Source: Actinomycetota bacterium (GTDB taxonomy: Bacteria > Actinomycetota > Acidimicrobiia > Acidimicrobiales > CADCTF01). From it: 35,131 nt of DNA. The notes beneath the pieces were generated by a model. It searched no databases. It saw only the letters and a list, made by a program, of their open reading frames with translations, and was not told the DNA's origin. The DNA is taken from NCBI GenBank assembly GCA_019348255.1, contig JAHWJU010000009.1, positions 1 to 35,131 of the forward strand, in the 5' to 3' direction. A program made the translations under genes and the position numbers. Below are positions 1 to 7,569 of the stretch, one piece after another; position 1 is the stretch's first letter; each line of letters starts with the position of its first letter.

Positions 1-311
1 CCTACATCGGTGGGCTGACCGCCGTGGAGACCTTCGTCGCTCCCGCGCTTCCCGACGAGGTCGCCGAGCCGGTCAGCTCCGCTCTCCTCGTTGCGACGCT
101 GGCGGCGATCGCGCTCGTGGTCGCCGTCGTCTGGCTCACTCCAGGGGAGCGGATGCGCAGGTTGCGCAGCCGGGTGTACGTCCTCGTGCTCACCTCGGCG
201 CCCGTCGCCGCCCCGTTGACGACCCGAGGCAGTTCGACCGGGGTAGCGCCCGTGCCAGAATCCCGCCTTCGGCCCCGCGTGGAGCCGGCCCGATCGACAC
301 GATCGACATGA
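1..311 (+). CDS. 3' end of a NuoL/DabB-like proton-conducting membrane subunit (partial)
   Basis: An open frame enters from the left edge (codons in phase with base 3) and stops with TGA at 309-311. It encodes about 102 C-terminal residues with one clear hydrophobic helix (roughly ALLVATLAAIALVVAVVWL) followed by an Arg-rich segment, as at the C-terminus of NADH-quinone oxidoreductase/Mrp-type antiporter subunits. The terminal residues are low-complexity and not diagnostic. The call rests mainly on context: the next gene is dabA, its start overlaps this stop by 4 bp, and DabA is known to work with a NuoL-like partner (DabB) encoded just upstream. If so, this subunit would supply the ion-translocating half of the carbon-uptake complex. 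Any other multi-pass membrane protein remains possible because the diagnostic part lies outside the window. Confidence 0.55.
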   Translation, partial: YIGGLTAVETFVAPALPDEVAEPVSSALLVATLAAIALVVAVVWLTPGERMRRLRSRVYVLVLTSAPVAAPLTTRGSSTGVAPVPESRLRPRVEPARSTRST

Positions 312-2899
312 GCAACAGCGGCGACGGCCACACCGGACGATCTGCCCCCCACGCCGAGCTCCTCGCCGACGTCTCCAGAGCGGCCGACATCATCGCTCCG
401 CTCTGGCCGCTGACCAGCTTCGTGGCGGTCAATCCCCTCGTCGGCCTGCAGCACCTGCCCTTCGACGACGCCACCGCCGTCGCCCGGTGGTGGTTGCGGG
501 CACGCACCCACCAGACGCTCGCCGCGTTCCGCCACGCCCATGGGCGCGGGGCCACCACCGATGCGGATCTCCGGCGCGCCATCATCGAAGTCGACCCGCA
601 GCTCGCGTCGCAGCCCGGCTTCGAGGTGGGGGGGCGAACGGTCGATGCGGTGGAGATCGTCCGCTTGGACCTCCTCGTGGGACCGGACGACAAGCCCCGG
701 GAGACCGCCGGCGATCGGGTCGGCCGTACGGATGTCGGGACCGTCCGGGTGGTCAGCCAGCTCGTGGCCGCGTGGTGTGCAGTCTTCGTCGACGAGGCCG
801 GCGTTGCGTGGCCCATGCCCCGCCGGGAGCACGGGTTCTTCCGTGCGTGGCGAGAGCTCGCGCAACACGACCGGCGGCTCCGGCGCCTCGCCGGCCCGAC
901 CGGCATGCAGTGGCTGGCGCAACTCCCTGATCGTCCGGTCGAGGCACTCGCCGCTTCTCTCGATGCGCTGGGCGTCGGCGACGATCGCGTCGAGGCCCTT
1001 CGCGAGCACCTCGGCCGGCTGCCGGGCTGGGCCGGGTACGCGCGCTGGCACGACGAGTGGGCCCTGCCCAACGACCATCGTCCCCCATTGCGCCTCCTGG
1101 ACCTGCTCGCCGCGCAGGTGGCCGCAACGGCAGCGGCGGCCCATGGTGCAGCTGGCCAGCAGTCCCCGCAGGCCCAGGATGAGGTGCTCGAGGAGCTCCT
1201 CGAGCAACGGACGGCGGCGGTGCTCGCCGCGCTCGGGAGCAGCTCCGACGATCCCGTCGTCACCTCCGCCGTGCGTGGCGTCCTGCAGCAGGTGCCGCCG
1301 CCGGTGCGGAAGTCGATGTGGCTGGAGGCGCAGGAGGGCAACTTCCGCGATCGCCTGCTGGGACTGCTGAGCCGCCCGGATCCCGGGCCGGTGACCGAGC
1401 GGCCGGACGTGCAAGCGGTCTTCTGCATCGACGCGCGCTCGGAGGGCCTGCAACGGCACCTGCAGGCATGCGGCCCCTACGACACCCGCGGGTTCGCCGG
1501 GTTCTTCGGCGTACCTGTGCGCTGGCGGCCGTTCGGGTCGACGGAGAGCCAGCCGCGCTGCCCCGTGCTGTTGACGCCGCGCCACGAGGTCGCCGAGCAG
1601 CCGCTCGTCCCTGACCAGGCCATCGGCTACCTCACCGCGCAGCGAGCCGCCGGCGCAGGACACGAGGCCTTCCACGGCGCCAAGGTGAGCCTGGAGGGTC
1701 CGTTCGCGCTGGCCGAGGCGGCGGGTTACATCATGGGTCCTGTGGCCGCGGTCAGAACGCTGGCACCAGGCGTGGCGCGTCGTCTGAGGGGACTGACGGC
1801 GCGCCTGGTCGCCGCTCCGCAGACACGACCGGCTGTCGAAGCGGAACACGACGCCAGCTCCGGCTTGCCGCTCGAGGAACGGACCTCGTTCGCCGAGAAC
1901 ATCGTCCGGATCATGGGCTTGACCCGCTTCGCCCGGCTCGTCGTGCTCTGCGGACACGGCAGCCACACGGTCAACAACCCGCACGCATCCTCCTATGACT
2001 GCGGCGCGTGCGGCGGCGCCCCCGGTGGTCCGAGCGCCCGAGTGGCGGTGGCCATCCTCAACGACCCTGGGGTCCGTGCCGGCCTCGAAGAGCGAGGCAT
2101 CGTGGTGCCCGACGACACCCGCTTCGTTGCCGCCCAGCACGACACCGCCTCCGACGAAGTGACCGTTCTCGATCGCGAGGCCGTGCCGGACAGCCACGAA
2201 CGGCTGGTCGCCACCTTCGAGCGGGACGTCGCGGTGGCCGGCGAACGGCTCGCACGCGAGCGCAGCGGGCGGCTCCCCGGTGATCCGCGGAAGGTCCGGG
2301 TCCGTGGCCGCGACTGGGCGCAGGTACGTCCCGAGTGGGGGCTCGCCGGCAATGCTGCATTCGTGGTCGGACCCCGCTCGATCACCGCCGAACTCGACTT
2401 GGCATGTCGCGTGTTCCTGCATGCCTACGATGCCGAGAGCGATCGCGAGGGCACCGCCCTGGAGACGATCCTCACCCAGCCGCTCGTCGTGGCCCAGTGG
2501 ATCTCCGCTCAGTACTACTTCTCGGCGGTCGACCCCGACCAGTTCGGCGCCGGAGACAAGACGCTGCACAACCCGGTTGGCGGCATCGGCGTCCTCCTTG
2601 GCGAGGGCGGCGACCTCCAGGTCGGCCTTCCCGCGCAGGCGGTGGGCGTTGGAGACCGTCGCATGCATGAACCGTTGCGCCTGCTCGCGGTCGTCCAGGC
2701 GCCCCTCGAGCGCACCGAGGCGATCATCCAGCGCAACCAGGTGCTCCAAGAACTGATCGGCGGGAAGTGGATCACCATGGCCGGCCGTTCGCGGGGGGAC
2801 GAGCACTGGTCCATCCGCAGCCCGGGCGGCACGTGGATGACGTGGTCTCCCGCCGACGACAGCGTGGATCACACCAACGCATCGCTGGAGGTTCGATGA
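308..2899 (+). CDS. dabA: DabA-type inorganic carbon accumulation subunit (UPF0753/DUF2309)
   Basis: 863 residues, within the usual family range. DabA is a peripheral, carbonic-anhydrase-like zinc protein that, with a membrane partner (DabB), is thought to hydrate CO2 unidirectionally and trap it as bicarbonate using an ion gradient. The sequence shows the family signatures: FCIDARSE with C373 and D375, and CGHGSHTVNNP followed by YDCGACGG with H550 and C565. The His-Cys spacing of 15 is the same as in the characterised Halothiobacillus protein (zinc ligands C351, D353, H524, C539). The N-terminus has the family's PLxxFVAVNPLxGL motif around residues 35-46. The ATG at 308 overlaps the upstream stop (ATGA), so the two genes are probably translationally coupled. 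No terminator is obvious in the 84 bp before the convergent phosphatase gene. Confidence 0.93.
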   Translation: MSNSGDGHTGRSAPHAELLADVSRAADIIAPLWPLTSFVAVNPLVGLQHLPFDDATAVARWWLRARTHQTLAAFRHAHGRGATTDADLRRAIIEVDPQLASQPGFEVGGRTVDAVEIVRLDLLVGPDDKPRETAGDRVGRTDVGTVRVVSQLVAAWCAVFVDEAGVAWPMPRREHGFFRAWRELAQHDRRLRRLAGPTGMQWLAQLPDRPVEALAASLDALGVGDDRVEALREHLGRLPGWAGYARWHDEWALPNDHRPPLRLLDLLAAQVAATAAAAHGAAGQQSPQAQDEVLEELLEQRTAAVLAALGSSSDDPVVTSAVRGVLQQVPPPVRKSMWLEAQEGNFRDRLLGLLSRPDPGPVTERPDVQAVFCIDARSEGLQRHLQACGPYDTRGFAGFFGVPVRWRPFGSTESQPRCPVLLTPRHEVAEQPLVPDQAIGYLTAQRAAGAGHEAFHGAKVSLEGPFALAEAAGYIMGPVAAVRTLAPGVARRLRGLTARLVAAPQTRPAVEAEHDASSGLPLEERTSFAENIVRIMGLTRFARLVVLCGHGSHTVNNPHASSYDCGACGGAPGGPSARVAVAILNDPGVRAGLEERGIVVPDDTRFVAAQHDTASDEVTVLDREAVPDSHERLVATFERDVAVAGERLARERSGRLPGDPRKVRVRGRDWAQVRPEWGLAGNAAFVVGPRSITAELDLACRVFLHAYDAESDREGTALETILTQPLVVAQWISAQYYFSAVDPDQFGAGDKTLHNPVGGIGVLLGEGGDLQVGLPAQAVGVGDRRMHEPLRLLAVVQAPLERTEAIIQRNQVLQELIGGKWITMAGRSRGDEHWSIRSPGGTWMTWSPADDSVDHTNASLEVR

Positions 2900-2983
2900 G
2901 CGGCGCCCGCTCCTTGCGCAGCCGTCAGTCCCAGGAGTGATCGGACGCAAGAGCGCGCGAAGCGGCGGAGACCGCGGTCCGGC

Positions 2984-4240
2984 TCAGCCGTCAGCCCGTA
3001 CGGCGAGGATGGCGACGTCGTCGCGCTGGGGCTGGTCACCCAGGACCGTGTCAGCCACGGACGCTACGAGTTCGCAGGCTGATTGGCCTCGGCAGGACGA
3101 CAGAACCCGGACAAGACCATGCTCGCCGAGCAGCCGGCCGGCTACTGCAGCTTCCGTCACCCCGTCCGTGAAGAGGACGAGCGTGTCGCCGGAACGTAGA
3201 CGCGTGCGTCGGTCGACGAAGGAGACGTCCGGCACCGACCCGATGAGCGTCCCGTAGCCGCCTACCGCCTCGACCGTGCCGTCGTTACGCAGGATCAGGG
3301 GAAGGGGGTGGCCCCCGCTGCCGACGGTCACCCTGCAGTAATCCTCGTGAGGACGCAGCCTTGCGTACACCAGCGTGCAGAAGCGGGTGTCGTCATGGTC
3401 GTGGTCGTCCCCCATGAGCATCGCCTCGTTCAGCACCGACAGGACGTCACTGGGCCTGTCGTGATCGACGGCCGCCGCCCGCAGCGCGTAGCGTGCGGCA
3501 GCGGTGACTGTCGCGGCGCGGGCGCCCTTCCCGCACACGTCGCCCATGGCCAGTCCCCACCCGTGCCTCGGCAGGGGAAACACGTCGTAGAAGTCGCCCC
3601 CGATCTGCGCCCCGGCCGCGGGCTGATAGCGCGCCGCGATGTCCAGGCCCGGTATGGACGGGAGGTGGGGTGGCAACAGGGCTGCTTGGAGCGCCAGCGA
3701 CAGCGCGTCCGATTCTTGCCGCAGCTCTGCTTCGAATTCCACGGCGGCCCGAGCGGCCAGGCGGAGCTCGAGCTCGTGCACCACCAGGGAGCCAAGATCG
3801 CTCAGGGTCTTCATCTCCTCGTCGTCGAGGTTGCGCGGCGCGGTGTCGATCACACACAGCGTGCCCAGGTTGTGGCCGCCGGAGACGGTGAGGGGGACAG
3901 CTGCATAGAACCGGAGGCCGAACTCGCCGGCGACCAACGGGTTGGTGAGCGCGACCGGATCGAGCCGGGCATCCGGCAAGACGTATGGCTCACCGTGGAG
4001 GATGGCAGAGGCGCACAGACCGGGGCTGCGGGGCATCTCGCTCGTCTCGAGGCCGTGGTGGGACTTGAACCAGATGCGATCCTCGTCGACCACGCTGACG
4101 ACGGCGATCGGGACTTGGAGCAGTCGAGCCGCCAGTTGCGTGATCCGGTCGAAGGTGCCGTCGGCGGGCGTGGCGAGGATGGCGTAGCGGCGTACCGCAG
4201 CAAGTCGCTCCCGTTCCCGAGCTTCATCCGCAACCAGCAC
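2984..4240 (-). CDS. GAF domain-SpoIIE (PP2C-type) serine/threonine phosphatase
   Basis: 418 residues from a GTG at 4240 that has GGGAGG four bases upstream. An in-frame ATG at 4282 has no such site. The N-terminal half (about residues 10-165) is a GAF domain of the light/redox or ligand-sensing type, with the VPIAVVSVVDEDRIWFKS and LGTLCVIDT segments common in bacterial GAF sensors. A short helical linker leads to a SpoIIE/PPM phosphatase domain (about 200-415), marked by GGDFYDVF, GDVCGKG, GSGGHPLP, LFTDGVTEA and a final QRDDVAIL. The Asp residues of these motifs bind the catalytic metal ions. Such RsbU-like proteins usually dephosphorylate anti-anti-sigma factors in partner-switching cascades. 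No RsbV/RsbW pair is present here. The adjacent ECF sigma operon is on the same strand, but it uses a different kind of control, so a link is only speculation. Confidence 0.9.
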   Translation of the reverse strand: MLVADEARERERLAAVRRYAILATPADGTFDRITQLAARLLQVPIAVVSVVDEDRIWFKSHHGLETSEMPRSPGLCASAILHGEPYVLPDARLDPVALTNPLVAGEFGLRFYAAVPLTVSGGHNLGTLCVIDTAPRNLDDEEMKTLSDLGSLVVHELELRLAARAAVEFEAELRQESDALSLALQAALLPPHLPSIPGLDIAARYQPAAGAQIGGDFYDVFPLPRHGWGLAMGDVCGKGARAATVTAAARYALRAAAVDHDRPSDVLSVLNEAMLMGDDHDHDDTRFCTLVYARLRPHEDYCRVTVGSGGHPLPLILRNDGTVEAVGGYGTLIGSVPDVSFVDRRTRLRSGDTLVLFTDGVTEAAVAGRLLGEHGLVRVLSSCRGQSACELVASVADTVLGDQPQRDDVAILAVRADG

Positions 4241-4356
4241 TGTGCCTCCCGTCCTGAGCCGTGCCCAGTCGCATACGGGCACACGCCCGACAGCGACGTT
4301 CTGGTCTGGAAGTTTTGTCTACAAACAGTGTGCGGCGTCTCGCCATGACGCGACAA

Positions 4357-4381
4357 GCGCCCCGCCTCTTTGGCGGGGCGC
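4357..4381 (-). terminator. Hairpin downstream of the sigma/anti-sigma operon
   Basis: Perfect 10-bp GC-only stem (GCGCCCCGCC, 4357-4366; its complement, 4372-4381) around a 5-nt loop. It begins 27 bases beyond the stop of the minus-strand gene ending at 4408. Only a weak U-rich stretch follows on the minus strand (TTGTC), so it may terminate transcription as a GC-rich actinobacterial hairpin. It also separates that operon from the phosphatase gene on the same strand. Confidence 0.6.
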
Positions 4382-4407
4382 CGTCCAGTTGGCGGCCGAA
4401 CCCGGGA

Positions 4408-5304
4408 CTACGGGCGTGAGGGCCTGCCACCCTCGGGAGCGGAGTCGCGGTAGGAGCTACCGCCGTTCTCCTCGGCCGGGGGGCTCTGCTCCGGCTGGCC
4501 GGCGGGGGCCGACTCCCGGTACGACGTGCCGGCGTTGTTGCCGGCGGTCGGGGCCTGCTCCGGCTGGCCGGCGGGGGCCGATTCCCGGTACGACGTGCCG
4601 GCGTTGTTGCCGGCGGTCGGGGTCTCGGCCGGCCGAGGGGCCGCGTCGGCCTGCGGGGCCTTGGGGGCGTTGTCGGCCACGTTCTCCCCGAAGCTGCGCC
4701 CGTCGCCCTGCGGCAGCCCCGAGGTGGCGTCGTCCGAGACCGTCGAGCCGAAGCCGCCCGGCTCTTCGACGTCGGCCTTGTGCTCGTCGGCAACCGACTC
4801 GCCGTCCGAGCGCTTGGCCTTGGCCGCGTCGGCGCTGTCGGGGATGTCGACGGGCAGCACCAGCTCCATGGCTGCGGCCATCTTGTCCTGGGCCACCTGG
4901 GGCAGGACGTCGGCGGCGGCAGCTGCGCCGGCGGTCACGGTCAGCCCCGCCAGCACGGCCGCCCCCTTCACCAGGGCGCTTCCGAGCAGTGTCTCGAACA
5001 TCTTCTTTCTCCTCTTCGGTAGTCCGGCCGCCTGCGGTGCAGGCCCGGTGACGTTGCTTGCTGCCGTCGCCGACAGGTCGCCTTTTTCGGTGGTCAGCCC
5101 GCCGGTGAGGATCGCCGCCAGTTGCGGGCCCGGCGTGGGCACGTAGGAGGAGGCGAGAGCACGCATCTCTCCCACCAGCTGGGCGAGGTCCCCCAGCTCG
5201 GCGGTGCGGGGGGTGACCCGGCCGGCGAGGAGGGCTTCGACCGTCTGGTCGTCGAGGAATCGGTGGGTGGGCATCTCGTGATGTTCATCGTCGAGGCGGC
5301 TCAT
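4408..5304 (-). CDS. Single-pass membrane protein, probable anti-sigma factor, with repeat-rich exterior
   Basis: 298 residues; the ATG at 5304 overlaps the stop of the upstream ECF sigma gene (ATGA). The N-terminal ~95 residues are soluble and predicted cytoplasmic. They include a short helical segment (DDQTVEALLAGR...LAQLVGEMRALA) that resembles the small sigma-binding region of RsdA-type actinobacterial anti-sigma factors. A KRRKK stop-transfer-like cluster precedes one hydrophobic helix at about 105-130. The rest is acidic, Pro/Ala-rich and extracytoplasmic, ending in two near-identical 23-residue repeats (PTAGNNAGTSYRESAP core) plus a degenerate third copy. No ZAS zinc motif is present. 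The anti-sigma role is inferred from coupling, topology and the helical segment; the exterior has no domain I recognise. Confidence 0.62.
   Translation of the reverse strand: MSRLDDEHHEMPTHRFLDDQTVEALLAGRVTPRTAELGDLAQLVGEMRALASSYVPTPGPQLAAILTGGLTTEKGDLSATAASNVTGPAPQAAGLPKRRKKMFETLLGSALVKGAAVLAGLTVTAGAAAAADVLPQVAQDKMAAAMELVLPVDIPDSADAAKAKRSDGESVADEHKADVEEPGGFGSTVSDDATSGLPQGDGRSFGENVADNAPKAPQADAAPRPAETPTAGNNAGTSYRESAPAGQPEQAPTAGNNAGTSYRESAPAGQPEQSPPAEENGGSSYRDSAPEGGRPSRP
4486..4623. repeat. Two-unit 69-bp in-frame tandem repeat
   Basis: Units 4486-4554 and 4555-4623 differ at about two positions (for example GACTCC versus GATTCC). Each encodes 23 residues in the exterior tail of the probable anti-sigma protein. 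A third, diverged copy (PPAEENGGSSYRDSAPEG) is encoded immediately before the stop codon. Near-identity at the DNA level suggests recent duplication and possible length variation between strains. Confidence 0.9.
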
Positions 5305-5861
5305 AGGGGTACGCCCTTCCGTGAGATCTCCCGGCGCAGGGCGTCCAGCGCCCGCCGCTGCAGGGCCTTGACCGCCCCCTCGCTCTTGCCCAGCGCCTCG
5401 GCCACCTGCTCCACGGTCATGTCGGCCACGATGCGCAGCATCAGCACGTCGCGCTGGTCCGGCGCCAAGCCGGCGAGCAACGCTTCGACCCGCTCGGAGC
5501 CGATCTGGCCCAGGGCGTCGTCCTCCACGTCTCCTCCCGCCGCGTGGGCGCCCAGGGCTTCTTCGCTGGTGGGGGGGCGGCGCGACCCGCGGCGCCACTC
5601 GTCGACCAGGCGCCGGCGGGCGATGGTGAACAGCCAGGCCCGGAACTCTCCCTCGTTGCCCCCGAAGCGACCGATGGCCGAGAAGGCCGACATGAACGCC
5701 TCGCTCGCCACGTCGTCGGGGTCGGCGAGGCCCTGCAGGCGCAGGAACCCGGCAACGGTGGGCGCGAACTCCCGGTACAGGCGCTCGAACGCCCACGGCG
5801 CGTTGGCTTGGGCGGCCGCAAGCACCGTGGGGAAGGCGTCACCGACCGGCATCATCGACAT
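5301..5861 (-). CDS. RNA polymerase ECF-type sigma-70 factor
   Basis: 186 residues, typical ECF length. Sigma region 2 spans about residues 20-90, with FERLYREFAPTVAGFLRLQG, DPDDVASEAFMSAF and the DNA-contacting FRAWLFTIARRRLVDEWRR. Region 4 spans about 125-180, with LAPDQRDVLMLRIVADMTVEQVA and the helix-turn-helix GKSEGAVKALQRRAL. There is no extra C-terminal domain. The stop overlaps the start of the probable anti-sigma gene by 4 bp, the standard arrangement for a sigma factor held by its antagonist. The 236-bp divergent gap to the iron-uptake operon probably carries its promoter, but I could not identify an ECF-type -35/-10 pair with confidence. Confidence 0.92.
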   Translation of the reverse strand: MSMMPVGDAFPTVLAAAQANAPWAFERLYREFAPTVAGFLRLQGLADPDDVASEAFMSAFSAIGRFGGNEGEFRAWLFTIARRRLVDEWRRGSRRPPTSEEALGAHAAGGDVEDDALGQIGSERVEALLAGLAPDQRDVLMLRIVADMTVEQVAEALGKSEGAVKALQRRALDALRREISRKGVPL

Positions 5862-5960
5862 ATCGGCCTAAACGTCGCCCGGGGTTATGGCTAGGCGACA
5901 AATAGCTCGATCGGGTGGTGCCAACCTCCGTGATGTCGTCGTTCGGCGGTGCCTCGCTCG

Positions 5961-6000
5961 TTAAAGTTGACCTAACGATGCAGGATAGGTAGACCTAAAA
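5961..6000 (+). promoter_or_regulatory. Two candidate DtxR/IdeR-like iron boxes over a promoter
   Basis: Box 2 centres on a perfect inverted repeat, TAGGT-AG-ACCTA (5986-5997), followed by AA; it matches 10 of 13 bases of the right-hand part of the IdeR/DtxR consensus (TAGGCTAACCTAA). Box 1 is TTAAAGTTGACCTAA (5961-5975), about 10 of 15 bases. TTGACC at 5967-5972 could be a -35 element, with TAGACC 17 bp downstream as the -10. A repressor bound at either box would then block the promoter. The sites lie about 100-135 bp before the start of the iron-binding lipoprotein gene. The assignment rests on motif similarity plus the function of the downstream operon. Confidence 0.6.
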
Positions 6001-6097
6001 TCGTGATCTGGTTCTGGAGGTGACGCCGGCACTCATGTGCCATCGGCGCCCGCGGGGCCAGGCCACAGCTGTGTTGCCCACAAAGGAGAGGAACACC

Positions 6098-7171
6098 ATG
6101 CGTCACTCCGGCCGCCGCGCCCTTGTCGCGCTCGCTGCCTTGGTTGCCACCGCCGGCGGCGCCTGCGGCGGATCCGATGAGCCCGCCAGTCCGGTGCGAG
6201 ACGCGGCGCCGGCGCCGACGACGGCACCTTCGGAGGTGCCACCGCCCCTGCCGTCGTCCAACCCGAAGGCAGTCACCATCGCCTCCGCCCTTGCTCCCTA
6301 CGACCGCTTCGGTACCGACGCCGCGCCCGGCGAGTTCCCGCGCACCATCCGCCACGCCATGGGTGAGACCCGTGTGGAACGGGCACCGGCCCGGGTCGTG
6401 ACCCTGGACACCGGTGAGCTCGACACCATGGTCGAGCTCGGCATCAAGCCCGTCGGGGTCGTCGACTACGGCGCCGACGGCCTACCGGCGTACTTCGACC
6501 CCAAGGAGATCCAGGGGGTGGAGGTCATCGGCACGATCGACCAACCGAACCTGGAGGCCATCGCCCGCCTCCGGCCCGAGCTGATCGTCTCCAGCAAGCT
6601 GCGCCACGAGAAGCTCTACCCCCAGCTCGCCCAGATCGCCCCCACGGTGTTCGCCGAGCGCCCCGGGGTGGCCTGGAAGCGCAACTTCGAGCTCTTCGCC
6701 CAAGCGGTGGGCCGTGAGAAGCAGGCGGTCGCCACCGTCGAGCGCTACCAGCGGCGGGTGGCAGAGCTCAACGAGAAGCTCCCGACCCCGCGCCCGGCGG
6801 TCTCGGTCACCCGGATCATGGCCGACGGGAACATCCGGCTCTACCAACGGGCCAACTTCCTCGGCCTGCTGCTCACGGACCTCGGCTTCCCCCGCCCGCC
6901 GGCCCAGAACGTCGACGACTTCGCGGCGGAGGTCAGCATGGAGCAGCTCGACCAAGCCGACGGCGACGCCATCATCGTCGCCGTGTTCGACGCCACCAAG
7001 AACACCCACGACGACGCCGTCTTGAGCTCTCCGGTGTGGAAGCAGCTCTCCGGCGTCAAGGCGGGAGCGGTCCACACCGTCGACGACCAGACCTGGATCG
7101 GCGGCATCGGCTACAAGGCCGCCTTCGCCGTCATGGACCAACTCGAGAACACGTTCGGGAAGAAGCGGTGA
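6098..7171 (+). CDS. Iron-siderophore ABC transporter substrate-binding lipoprotein
   Basis: 357 residues from ATG 6098, preceded by AAAGGAGAGG at the right distance; upstream in-frame starts lack such a site. It has a lipoprotein signal: an Arg-containing n-region, a hydrophobic core, and Cys at residue 23 (GGAC). A Pro/Thr-rich linker follows to about residue 50. The rest is a class III periplasmic-binding fold (Peripla_BP_2, FhuD/FecB/BtuF type): ARVVTLDTGELDTMVELGIKPVGV, then DQPNLEAIARLRPELIVSS, a long connecting helix (AVATVERYQRRVAELNEKL), and a C-terminal lobe ending in a WKQLSGVKAGAVHTVDD segment. It would capture ferric siderophore (or a related chelate) outside the membrane and deliver it to the permeases encoded downstream. 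The substrate cannot be told from sequence. Confidence 0.92.
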   Translation: MRHSGRRALVALAALVATAGGACGGSDEPASPVRDAAPAPTTAPSEVPPPLPSSNPKAVTIASALAPYDRFGTDAAPGEFPRTIRHAMGETRVERAPARVVTLDTGELDTMVELGIKPVGVVDYGADGLPAYFDPKEIQGVEVIGTIDQPNLEAIARLRPELIVSSKLRHEKLYPQLAQIAPTVFAERPGVAWKRNFELFAQAVGREKQAVATVERYQRRVAELNEKLPTPRPAVSVTRIMADGNIRLYQRANFLGLLLTDLGFPRPPAQNVDDFAAEVSMEQLDQADGDAIIVAVFDATKNTHDDAVLSSPVWKQLSGVKAGAVHTVDDQTWIGGIGYKAAFAVMDQLENTFGKKR

Positions 7172-7215
7172 ACGGGACCCTGGCGCCGCCACGGGGTCGT
7201 CGAGGAGACACTCCT

Positions 7216-7569
7216 GTGACCAGGGCCGTCCCGGTCGAAGACACGACTCGCCGGCAGTTCCTGGCCGGAACCACCCGCCCCCAGGCTCAACTCGACGCGC
7301 TGGCCGCCGCTCCCGAGGCTTTCCCGGTGGCGGCCGAGGTGTCGCTCGAGCAGGTGCACATCGCCGACGCCGATCTGGTCATCGTGCCGAGGTCCAGCTT
7401 CGACAAGGAGCCGCTCGCGGACAACCCGTTGTTCCAGCGCCTGACCGCCGTCCGGGAGGGCCGATCCTTCGCCGTGGACGGCGAGCTGTGGTTCTCCCGC
7501 AGCATCGTCGGGGCGGCCCTGGTCCTTGACGACCTCGACCGGATCCTGGGGAAGCTTCCCGGACAGTGA
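7216..7569 (+). pseudogene. Internally deleted remnant of a second iron ABC substrate-binding protein
   Basis: 117 residues from GTG 7216; GTG 7168, overlapping the upstream stop, is an alternative that gives 133 residues. The first ~20 residues contain TTRRQFLAGT, the beginning of a Tat-type signal, but the hydrophobic core and export site are missing. From about residue 40 the protein aligns with the C-terminal lobe of the preceding binding protein: AEVSLEQVHIADADLVIV against AEVSMEQLDQADGDAIIV, then LFQRLTAVREGRSFAVD against VWKQLSGVKAGAVHTVD, and LDDLDRILG against MDQLENTFG. The N-terminal lobe and linker helix (about 200 residues) are absent. The frame stays open and its stop overlaps the ATPase start (GTGA). 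It is probably a decayed paralogue kept as part of the coupled operon; a product that retains function is possible but unlikely. Confidence 0.78.

Noticed and set aside
2896-2940. 14-codon frame starting in an ATGA overlap with the dabA stop
   Set aside because: Too short, basic and featureless; the overlap is probably chance.
2-2950. A 982-codon open frame on the minus strand across dabA
   Set aside because: It is antisense to a gene with full family motifs; long stop-free antisense frames are expected at this GC content, and the translation has no recognisable domain.
2900-2983. CTTGCG/CGCAAG and GACCGCGGTC inverted repeats between dabA and the phosphatase gene
   Set aside because: Large loop in the first and no loop in the second; not convincing terminators.
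4486-4623. CRISPR-like repeat
   Set aside because: Units are contiguous with no spacers and are in-frame coding sequence.
7216-7569. Possible novel small Tat-exported protein
   Set aside because: The Tat-like segment lacks a hydrophobic region and export site, and the rest aligns with the C-terminal lobe of the neighbour, so a deleted paralogue explains it better.
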